Made by a program: the position numbers and the translations under genes. A stretch of DNA of 5,157 nucleotides, taken from positions 1 through 5,157 of the forward strand of contig JAJBTG010000098.1 of the NCBI GenBank assembly GCA_020860985.1, written 5' to 3'. Shown piece by piece: positions 1 through 5,157 of the stretch; the first letter of the stretch is position 1; every line of letters begins with the position of its first letter. A model generated the notes under the pieces. The model was given only the letters and a program-made list of their open reading frames with translations. It was not told the DNA's origin and ran no database searches. Source of the DNA: Oscillospiraceae bacterium. Lineage in GTDB: Bacteria; Bacillota; Clostridia; UBA1381.

Positions 1-453
1 CGCACCCGCTCCCTCAAATAATACGGTCGCCCTTACGACGCGGCGGGTCAATCCTACAACCCCCTCCACGCTTTCAAGTCCGAAGCTCTTAGCAATCATC
101 ATGCGGCTCCTAAGTCCGATACGCTTATTCGCCGCAACAAAGGCAACAGTAAAAATCGTCATAAATCCAAGTCCGCCGAATTGTATCAGAAGCAAAATCA
201 CCGCCTGTCCGAATACATTGTAATACGAACCGGTATCAACAAGCGTAAGACCGGTAACGCAGGTTGCGGAGGTCGTTGTAAAAAGTGCCGTCAGGAAAGG
301 CGTTACATTCCGTTCCTTTGACGAAATCGGGAGCATAAGCAAAAGAGCGCCGGTTAAAATAATCAACAAAAACCCGAGCGTAATTCTTATTGCGGGATTT
401 ATTCTCTTCTCCGCAGCAAAATATCTACTTATATAAAATCGAAACAATCCCAT
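1..453 (-). CDS. ktrB: KtrB/NtpJ-type potassium (or sodium/potassium) transporter pore subunit, N-terminal 151 residues, cut by the window edge
   Basis: This is the start of an integral membrane ion-translocating subunit of the TrkH/KtrB/HKT superfamily; the frame is open to base 1, so the rest lies beyond the left edge. The visible part has a short basic N-terminus, a first membrane helix at about residues 22-42, then a pore loop with filter sequence TTTSATCVTGL at residues 59-69 followed by VDTGSYYNVFGQ, and a second helix at about 83-107 containing QFGGLGFMT (91-99). The SATCVTGL-VDTG combination is typical of KtrB/NtpJ proteins and differs from the TrkH filter upstream. The start is ATG 453-451, preceded by a strong GGAGG (461-465) seven bases away. 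The gene follows trkH after 59 bases without a visible terminator, so it is probably in the same operon. KtrB usually works with a single-domain KtrA, which would be expected beyond the left edge. The family is clear; the ion carried (K+ alone or Na+-coupled) cannot be read from this fragment. Confidence 0.9.
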   Translation of the reverse strand, partial: MGLFRFYISRYFAAEKRINPAIRITLGFLLIILTGALLLMLPISSKERNVTPFLTALFTTTSATCVTGLTLVDTGSYYNVFGQAVILLLIQFGGLGFMTIFTVAFVAANKRIGLRSRMMIAKSFGLESVEGVVGLTRRVVRATVLFEGAGA

Positions 454-512
454 CCGTACACCTCCGTACATTCACGTTTTTGTCCGCATTGCCAGGCATT
501 TGGAAAAGCCGC
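454..512 (-). other. 59-base gap between trkH and the ktrB-like gene
   Basis: This gap holds the strong ribosome site of the ktrB-like gene (GGAGGTG, 459-465). I see no hairpin followed by a T-run and no convincing -35/-10 pair on the minus strand, so read-through from trkH is the simplest reading. It is too short for a cyclic di-AMP (ydaO-type) riboswitch, which controls some firmicute ktr genes. Confidence 0.5.
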
Positions 513-1952
513 TTATGATTTTTTCCACACCGACGAAGTAAACAATATCAATATTGGGTACAGTTCAAGTCTGCCGGCAAGCATATCTACCGACAGCACA
601 AGCTTGGACAGCGCTGAAAATCCGGCAAAATTACCCGCCGGACCGACCGCTCCAAGTCCCGGTCCGATATTGTTGAGCGTCGCAATAACGGAGGTTACGG
701 TTGTTGTAAAGTCCGCGTTGTCAAGCGAAACTATCAATATCGAGAAAAACATCACAAGCATATATACAATAAAATACGCTCCCACGCCGCTTATGGCTTC
801 CTTATCGAGCGCCTTGCCGTCGCTCTTTATCGAAACAACACTTCTCGGGCTTATTGTCTTTTTCAGCTCCCGCAATGCGGATTTTACCAAAATCATAACC
901 CTGATAATCTTAATACCTCCGCCGGTAGAACCCGCGCACGCTCCTATAAACATAAGGAATACCAGTATCATCTGCGAGAACACCGGCCACATATTGAAGT
1001 CGGCTGTCGCATAACCTGTAGTGGTTATTATCGATGCAACCTGGAAAAACGAGTATCTGAACGCCTCCGCGAAGCCGCTGCACATTTTCATTATATTGAG
1101 CGCTATAAGAAGAGTTGACGCGGCTATTATCCCGAGGTATATTCTAAGCTCATCGCTTTTTGCCGCCTGCAAAAATTTGCGCGCCGTCAGGAGATAATAT
1201 ACATTGAAATTCACGCCGAACAGCACCATAAATATTCCGATTACATAGTCGATATACGCGCTGTTATAATAGCCGATGCTTGCGTTTCTGACGCCGAAAC
1301 CGCCTGTACCGGCAGTACCGAAGGTATGTACAAGGCTGTCGAAAACGCTCATCCCGCCGAACAGCAGCAATATAAATTCAAGCGCGGAAAGCGCAATATA
1401 TATTCCGTACAAAATTCTGATTGAAAACTGCCATTTGCTCACAAGCTTTCCTATCTTGGGTCCCGGCATTTCCGCGCGCATGATATATGTTGTGCGGGCG
1501 TCCCTCTGCGAAAAAATCGCCATCGCGAAAACAAGCACGCCCATGCCGCCTATCCAATGAGTAAAGCTTCTCCAAAAAAGCAGGCTTTTGCTCATATGCT
1601 CAACATCGCGCAAAATCGTTGAGCCTGTTGTGGTAAATCCCGATACCGTTTCAAAAAAGCAGTCGATAAAGCTATGGATTTCTCCGCTTAAAAAAAACGG
1701 AAGTCCTCCGATAAGTGAAAACAAAATCCATGAAAGCGATACTATTATCATTCCCTCCCGAGAAAAAAGCTCCGTTTTTTTTGGTTTAAAAAACGCCGGT
1801 ATTCCGCAAAGCATAAATATTCCCATAGACGCAAGAAATGCCCAATGGCATCCGTCGCCGTAGATAAACGAAACCGCAAGCGGAAGAAGCAGGACTCCTC
1901 CGCCTATGAGCATAATTTTTCCCGTAAGATATAATATCATTCTGTAATTCAT
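513..1952 (-). CDS. trkH: TrkH potassium uptake pore protein
   Basis: This is the membrane pore of the Trk potassium uptake system, which is gated by the cytoplasmic TrkA ring. At 479 residues it matches the usual TrkH length of about 480. The four pore-loop filters of the superfamily are all present, each with its glycine: FTTTGST (106-112), TAGTGGFG (213-220), IITTTGYAT (308-316) and LNNIGPGLG (426-434). The third repeat is followed by the conserved loop GACAGSTGGGIKIIR (337-351), which acts as an intramembrane gate in TrkH structures. SVDMLAGRLELYP (454-466) is the usual C-terminal motif. Hydrophobic segments lie near 8-30, 38-55, 68-89, 131-147, 180-200, 234-257, 269-288, 325-341, 391-411 and 460-474. 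The start ATG 1952-1950 has only a modest ribosome site (GAAAGGG, 1959-1965, six bases away), so initiation may depend partly on ribosomes leaving trkA, which ends 21 bases upstream. The gene appears intact. Confidence 0.96.
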   Translation of the reverse strand: MNYRMILYLTGKIMLIGGGVLLLPLAVSFIYGDGCHWAFLASMGIFMLCGIPAFFKPKKTELFSREGMIIVSLSWILFSLIGGLPFFLSGEIHSFIDCFFETVSGFTTTGSTILRDVEHMSKSLLFWRSFTHWIGGMGVLVFAMAIFSQRDARTTYIMRAEMPGPKIGKLVSKWQFSIRILYGIYIALSALEFILLLFGGMSVFDSLVHTFGTAGTGGFGVRNASIGYYNSAYIDYVIGIFMVLFGVNFNVYYLLTARKFLQAAKSDELRIYLGIIAASTLLIALNIMKMCSGFAEAFRYSFFQVASIITTTGYATADFNMWPVFSQMILVFLMFIGACAGSTGGGIKIIRVMILVKSALRELKKTISPRSVVSIKSDGKALDKEAISGVGAYFIVYMLVMFFSILIVSLDNADFTTTVTSVIATLNNIGPGLGAVGPAGNFAGFSALSKLVLSVDMLAGRLELYPILILFTSSVWKKS

Positions 1953-1973
1953 AGCTTTCCCTTTCAGAGCGGC

Positions 1974-3320
1974 TTATGCCAAAATATCCGTTATTTTTTT
2001 CAATTGAAGCGTTGTTACTATTACAAGCGAATCCCCCGGCTCAATAGTGCTGTTTCCGTCCGGTATAACGGGTCTGCCGCCATGCAGTATCGAAGCGATA
2101 AGTATATTCTTTTTCAGCTTCAAGTTTTTCAGAGGTATCGATGTAAGCTTAGGCTCGTTCGTAACCCTAAACTCAATTGCCTCCGCTTTATTTGAAACTA
2201 TTCTGTACAGCGCGTTTATTTCCGTGCCGCTGCTGTTTTCCATCGCGCGGACATATCCGAGAATTATATTCGCAGTAGTATCCTTGGGAGTGACTATACT
2301 GTCGATTCCGATGCTGTTAAGCATATCCGAAAACGCCAGCCGGTTAATCTTGGTTATAACCTTGTCCACCTTCAGGCTCTGCGCATACAGCGATACTATT
2401 ATATTTTCCTCGTCTATTCCCGTAAGCGTTACAAGCGCGTCAATATGCTCTATACCCTCTTCCGTGAGCGTGTTTTTATCCGTGCCGTCCGCGCAGATAA
2501 TCGACGCCTTCGGCAGAAGCTCCGCCAGCTCGCCGCACCTATCCATATCCTTTTCTATAATTTTTACCTTCATGCCGCATTCAATCAGCTGATTTGCGAG
2601 GTAATACGAAATTCTTCCGCCGCCTATGAGCAATACTGATTTCAATCTCTGATTATCTATACCAACCTCACGCATGAATTTTGAAATATCTCTATGTGTG
2701 GCGGTTACATGGATTTTATCATCAGGTTGAACCACAAAATCTCCGTTTGGAATAATTAGGTCATCCCCGCGCTGAACCGCGCATACAAGTACCTTAAGCT
2801 TATATTTTGAATATATCTCGTAAAGCGCCTTGCCGACAAGCGGGCTTCTCTCGTCCACCCGCATTTCCGCAAGCTCTATTCTTCCTTTTGCAAATGTTTC
2901 TGTTTTGATTGCAGCCGGAAACCTCAATATTCGGGATATTTCTCCTGCGGCGGAAAGCTCCGGATTTACAATAAGATTTATTCCCAGCTCCTCATGCATA
3001 AACGCAAATTGCATATAATATCCCGGTGTTCTCACCCTGGCAACACATCTTTTCGCACCGAGCTTTTTTGCGATAATGCAGCAAAGTATGTTGAACTCAT
3101 CGCTGTTGGTCACGACTATGACCAGGTCAGCACGCTTTACTCCCGCTTCCGCCAGAACATCCACATCACTGCCGTTGCCGCCCATGCCCCTAACGTCAAC
3201 GTCCGCGTGACCCTTCTCGAGTACCGAGCGTTTTTTGTCGATTAAAACAACATTATGGTCCTTCAAATATTCAACAAGCGTGCGTCCTACCTTGCCTCCG
3301 CCTATTACAATAATATTCAT
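1974..3320 (-). CDS. trkA: TrkA, nucleotide-binding gating subunit of Trk potassium uptake (double RCK domain)
   Basis: This peripheral cytoplasmic protein binds NAD(H) and/or ATP and opens or closes the TrkH pore. The 448 residues show the full duplicated TrkA architecture. A first Rossmann RCK_N domain (about 1-130) has GGGKVG at 7-12 and an acidic residue, D28, at the end of the second strand, as in NAD-binding folds; VTNSDEFN (70-77) and ARVR (94-97) are typical family motifs. A first RCK_C domain spans about 140-215. A second Rossmann domain (about 227-360) has GGGRIS at 233-238 and E256, and a second RCK_C domain spans about 370-448. The third glycine of the second nucleotide loop is serine (S238). 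RCK_C domains of related firmicute proteins bind cyclic di-AMP, so that control is possible here but not shown. The start is one base after the gpsA stop, with GAGGG (3329-3333) eight bases upstream, which suggests translational coupling. Confidence 0.96.
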   Translation of the reverse strand: MNIIVIGGGKVGRTLVEYLKDHNVVLIDKKRSVLEKGHADVDVRGMGGNGSDVDVLAEAGVKRADLVIVVTNSDEFNILCCIIAKKLGAKRCVARVRTPGYYMQFAFMHEELGINLIVNPELSAAGEISRILRFPAAIKTETFAKGRIELAEMRVDERSPLVGKALYEIYSKYKLKVLVCAVQRGDDLIIPNGDFVVQPDDKIHVTATHRDISKFMREVGIDNQRLKSVLLIGGGRISYYLANQLIECGMKVKIIEKDMDRCGELAELLPKASIICADGTDKNTLTEEGIEHIDALVTLTGIDEENIIVSLYAQSLKVDKVITKINRLAFSDMLNSIGIDSIVTPKDTTANIILGYVRAMENSSGTEINALYRIVSNKAEAIEFRVTNEPKLTSIPLKNLKLKKNILIASILHGGRPVIPDGNSTIEPGDSLVIVTTLQLKKITDILA

Positions 3321-3321
3321 C

Positions 3322-4314
3322 TCATTTTCCCTCGTGTCCTCTTTTGCGCAGCATCAGCGAATTAACAGCCTCGCGCGCGTCTTTGTTTTCATATAAGATT
3401 TTATACGCTTCCTCAGTTATCGGCATGGAAACGCAGTATCTTTTACTTAGCTCATATGCCGCCGTCGCGGTGTTCACACCCTCGACAACCATATGAACGG
3501 TATCGAGAGTTTCCTGTAAGGTTTTTCCCTGTCCCAAGAGTATTCCGGCGCGGCGGTTACGGGAATGCATACTCGTGCAGGTAACTATCAAATCGCCCAC
3601 ACCGCTAAGTCCCATAAATGTTTCCTGCCTCGCGCCCATAGCAACGCCAAGCCTCGCAATTTCGGCAAGTCCGCGCGTCATAAGCGCCGCCTTTGTATTG
3701 TCGCCGTAGCCGAGTCCGTCGCTTATTCCCGCGCACAGCGCAATTACGTTTTTAAGCGCGCCGCCGAGCTCCACGCCGATTATATCGGTTGATGTGTATA
3801 TGCGGAACATATCGTCCATAAATATATCCTGAATGAATTTAGCCGTTTCAATATCCGCCGACACGACAACATTTGTTGTCGGAAGTCCTCGCGAAACCTC
3901 CTCCGCGTGCGAGGGGCCGCTCATAACAGACACCTCCGCCTGAGGGATTTCCTCCTTGTAAACCTCGGAAAGTCTTAAAAGACTGCCCTCCTCAAGTCCC
4001 TTTGAGATGTTCACAATTCGCTGTCCCGCCTTTACGTGCGGCGAAAGCTGCTTTGCCGTGGTGCGCGTCGCGGGCGACGGCGCGGCGGTTATGATTAATT
4101 CCGCTCCGTCGGTACACTCCGCCATGTCGTGTGTACAGTAAATTCCGTCCGGGAATTTTACGCCCGGAAGAAATTCCTTGTTCTCTCTGTCGGCTTTGAG
4201 CCTGTCCGTTTCCTCCTGTATCCATGACCACAGGTACACATTATATCCTTTTTTTGACAGCAGTATCGCTATGGCGGTTCCCCAACCGCCCGAACCGATT
4301 ACAGCAATTTTCAT
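3322..4314 (-). CDS. gpsA: NAD(P)-dependent glycerol-3-phosphate dehydrogenase GpsA
   Basis: This cytoplasmic enzyme reduces dihydroxyacetone phosphate to sn-glycerol-3-phosphate, the backbone of membrane phospholipids. With the start chosen here it has 330 residues, the usual length. The N-terminal Rossmann domain opens with MKIAVIGSGGWGTA, with the dinucleotide loop GSGGWG at 7-12; ISKGLE (103-108) carries K105 and MSGPSHAEEV spans 131-140. The C-terminal helical domain contains VELGGALKNVIAL (181-193), in which K188 matches the catalytic lysine, then GDNTKAALMTRGLAEI (204-219), GLSGVGDLIVTC (235-246) and the substrate-binding HSRNRR (250-255). The start is ATG 4314-4312 and not the ATG at 4335-4333: only the internal one has a ribosome site (GGAG at 4322-4325, seven bases away), and starting there puts the Rossmann strand at the N-terminus as in the family. 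The start lies one base after the plsY stop, and the product is the substrate-side partner of PlsY. Confidence 0.97.
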   Translation of the reverse strand: MKIAVIGSGGWGTAIAILLSKKGYNVYLWSWIQEETDRLKADRENKEFLPGVKFPDGIYCTHDMAECTDGAELIITAAPSPATRTTAKQLSPHVKAGQRIVNISKGLEEGSLLRLSEVYKEEIPQAEVSVMSGPSHAEEVSRGLPTTNVVVSADIETAKFIQDIFMDDMFRIYTSTDIIGVELGGALKNVIALCAGISDGLGYGDNTKAALMTRGLAEIARLGVAMGARQETFMGLSGVGDLIVTCTSMHSRNRRAGILLGQGKTLQETLDTVHMVVEGVNTATAAYELSKRYCVSMPITEEAYKILYENKDAREAVNSLMLRKRGHEGK

Positions 4315-4315
4315 A

Positions 4316-4981
4316 TCATTTCTCCTTCTTGCCAAAGCTTAACTTATTTTCCGTTCCGCTTAATAATCTCTTTATATTTGCGTGGTGTCTTGCTATTAAA
4401 AGTCCGCCGATAATCACAACGCACACAAGCTGTACTATATTATAGCTTTTGGTCGCTATCGCTTTTACTATCTCGACTATTATGTATGCCGCGCCGCCTA
4501 AGATAGAGCCAAGCGAAACATACCTTGTAACAGCTATAACGGCAATCGCGCATACCGCGACTATAAGTCCGACCTTCCAGTCGAGCATCAACACAACGCC
4601 CAGGCTTGTAGCGACGCCCTTACCGCCCTTAAATCCGAAATACAGCGGAAAATTATGTCCCAGTATTACGCATACGCCGGCAATATAGGGCAAAGCGGCA
4701 TTTACTTCCATATCAAAATGCGTGTCGGGGTACATAATATCGCTGTTCGCCAATGTTTTTACGGCAAGCACCACAATAACACCCTTAAGCACATCAAGTA
4801 AAAGCGTTATAACTCCCATTTTCTTGCCGTAGGTGCGGAGCATATTCGTTGCTCCCGCGTTGCCCGAGCCGCTCTCGCGTATGTCCTTTCCGCTTATCGC
4901 TTTTGATATAAGTATCGAAAAATTAATTGAACCGATTAGGTACGCGATTATTACGATAATAAATGAATTTGTATTTGGCAT
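4316..4981 (-). CDS. plsY: Acyl-phosphate:glycerol-3-phosphate acyltransferase PlsY
   Basis: This integral membrane enzyme transfers an acyl group from acyl-phosphate (made by PlsX) to glycerol-3-phosphate, giving lysophosphatidate, the first step of bacterial phospholipid synthesis. The 221 residues carry the three conserved cytoplasmic motifs: SGSGNAGATNMLR (37-49), GHNFPLYFGFKGGKGVAT (108-125), where the glycine-rich part is the proposed substrate-binding loop, and RHHANIKRLLSGTENKL (198-214). Hydrophobic segments near 7-25, 55-77, 97-113, 126-152, 157-175 and 182-197 fit the multi-pass topology of the family. It is slightly long because of a hydrophilic stretch around 78-95 between helices two and three. 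The start is set at ATG 4981-4979, with GGAGG five bases upstream; the in-frame ATG four codons earlier (4993-4991) has no ribosome site and instead overlaps this one. The gene sits directly before gpsA, whose product it uses. Confidence 0.96.
   Translation of the reverse strand: MPNTNSFIIVIIAYLIGSINFSILISKAISGKDIRESGSGNAGATNMLRTYGKKMGVITLLLDVLKGVIVVLAVKTLANSDIMYPDTHFDMEVNAALPYIAGVCVILGHNFPLYFGFKGGKGVATSLGVVLMLDWKVGLIVAVCAIAVIAVTRYVSLGSILGGAAYIIVEIVKAIATKSYNIVQLVCVVIIGGLLIARHHANIKRLLSGTENKLSFGKKEK
4321..4327 (-). promoter_or_regulatory. Ribosome binding site that sets the gpsA start, inside the end of plsY
   Basis: AAGGAGA on the minus strand, with GGAG at 4322-4325, lies seven bases before ATG 4314-4312. 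The site is within the last codons of plsY, so ribosomes finishing plsY pass over it. The upstream in-frame ATG at 4335-4333 lies upstream of this motif and has no Shine-Dalgarno of its own. Confidence 0.8.
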
Positions 4982-4986
4982 AATAT

Positions 4987-4991
4987 CCTCC
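4987..4991 (-). promoter_or_regulatory. Ribosome binding site that sets the plsY start
   Basis: On the minus strand the sequence reads ATGGAGGATATTATG. GGAGG lies five bases before the second ATG (4981-4979). The first ATG (4993-4991) overlaps this Shine-Dalgarno, and nothing purine-rich and suitably spaced precedes it. The second ATG is therefore the likely start, removing four residues (MEDI) from the longest open frame. Confidence 0.8.
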
Positions 4992-5026
4992 ATTGGTTTT
5001 TAGTTTAGGTGTGTTTTGATTCGCAG

Positions 5027-5045
5027 GGGCGAACAATGTTCGCCC
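5027..5045. repeat. 19-base near-perfect palindrome (hairpin or short palindromic repeat)
   Basis: The arms GGGCGAACA (5027-5035) and TGTTCGCCC (5037-5045) are exact reverse complements around a single central A; as RNA, eight pairs could close a three-base loop. Neither strand has a T-run after the hairpin, so it is not a standard intrinsic terminator. Its GC-rich, symmetrical form between genes resembles the short palindromic elements scattered through many clostridial genomes. Only one copy is in this window, so the repeat status is inferred. An operator site or mRNA leader structure of the plsY transcript is also possible. Confidence 0.6.
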
Positions 5046-5157
5046 GAAAGGCTCCTCTATTATGGGAGGCTCAGCCGCCGCTTTTGCACATAATACATCT
5101 CGTTATTGTTTACTTCATTTACTGCATTCGTATAAATGTTCGGGTGCTATGTCTATG

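Larger units (their letters stand above)
4982..5157. other. Region upstream of plsY without a confident gene
   Basis: These 176 bases hold the plsY ribosome site, the palindrome at 5027-5045 and nothing else that can be assigned firmly. Minus-strand near-matches to a -10 box occur (CATAAT at 5062-5067, TATTAT at 5090-5095, TAAACT near 5003-5008), but none has a recognisable -35 box at 16-18 bases, so no promoter is called. Two minus-strand frames enter from the right edge and stop at 5115-5117 and 5119-5121; one may be the tail of an upstream gene, but 12-13 residues are too few to identify it. Confidence 0.5.

Noticed and set aside
604..1014. 136-codon plus-strand open frame opposite trkH
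   Set aside because: It is opposite the conserved third and fourth repeats of TrkH, and the low-complexity translation reflects the complement of hydrophobic codons.
1773..1795. A/T hairpin (CGTTTTTT, seven-base loop, AAAAAACG) with an eight-base A run on the trkH coding strand, a possible terminator or slippery site
   Set aside because: It encodes FFKPKKT in an intact frame near the start of trkH. Both arms are simple runs that can arise from Phe/Lys codons, the stem is A/T only apart from one closing C-G and one G-C pair, and nothing indicates a programmed frameshift.
2047..2592. 181-codon plus-strand open frame opposite trkA
   Set aside because: It lies wholly opposite a strongly supported gene, its product is serine/isoleucine-rich with no recognisable family, and it has no ribosome site. 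It is a shadow of the trkA reading frame.
5050..5076. Second hairpin beside the palindrome (CTCC ... GGAG, 5052-5055 with 5065-5068)
   Set aside because: Only four pairs around a nine-base loop, which is expected by chance.
5120..5157. Possible plus-strand promoter (TATAAA near 5131) with an ATG at 5136 open to the edge
   Set aside because: The -35 match is poor, no ribosome site precedes the ATG, and only seven codons are visible.
1..5157. CRISPR array, tRNA, rRNA, insertion sequence or toxin-antitoxin pair
   Set aside because: No regularly spaced repeats, tRNA-like cloverleaf, transposase motifs or small paired genes were seen on either strand; about 95% of the window is explained by the five genes.

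Overview
The window is a stretch of bacterial chromosome in which every convincing gene lies on the minus strand. Reading in the direction of transcription (right to left), the order is plsY, gpsA, trkA, trkH, and the 5' part of a ktrB/ntpJ-type gene that runs off the left edge. The protein sequences look like Firmicutes, probably Clostridia: PlsY and GpsA have firmicute-type motifs, the Shine-Dalgarno sites are mostly strong, a TrkA/TrkH system sits next to a KtrB-like pore, and GC content is moderate. This placement rests on family resemblance only, because no rRNA or other phylogenetic marker is present.

Layout. Bases 4982-5157 hold no confident gene; they carry a 19-base palindrome and possibly the last codons of an upstream gene. 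Bases 3322-4981 encode two consecutive enzymes of glycerolipid synthesis: GpsA makes sn-glycerol-3-phosphate and PlsY acylates it. Bases 513-3320 encode a potassium uptake system: TrkA, the cytoplasmic nucleotide-binding gating subunit, and TrkH, the membrane pore. Bases 1-453 encode the start of a second, differently built pore protein of the same superfamily, closest to KtrB.

The genes are packed tightly. One base separates plsY from gpsA, one base separates gpsA from trkA, 21 bases separate trkA from trkH and 59 bases separate trkH from the ktrB-like gene. No terminator or clear promoter was found in any gap, so a single transcript covering membrane phospholipid synthesis and potassium uptake is the simplest reading. 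Two starts should be moved from the longest open frame to an internal ATG (plsY to 4981, gpsA to 4314), because in both cases the upstream ATG has no ribosome binding site and the internal one has a strong, well-spaced one.

No undescribed system is visible. The points most worth a second look are the joining of lipid and potassium genes, the two different pores behind one double-domain TrkA, and the palindrome upstream of plsY.
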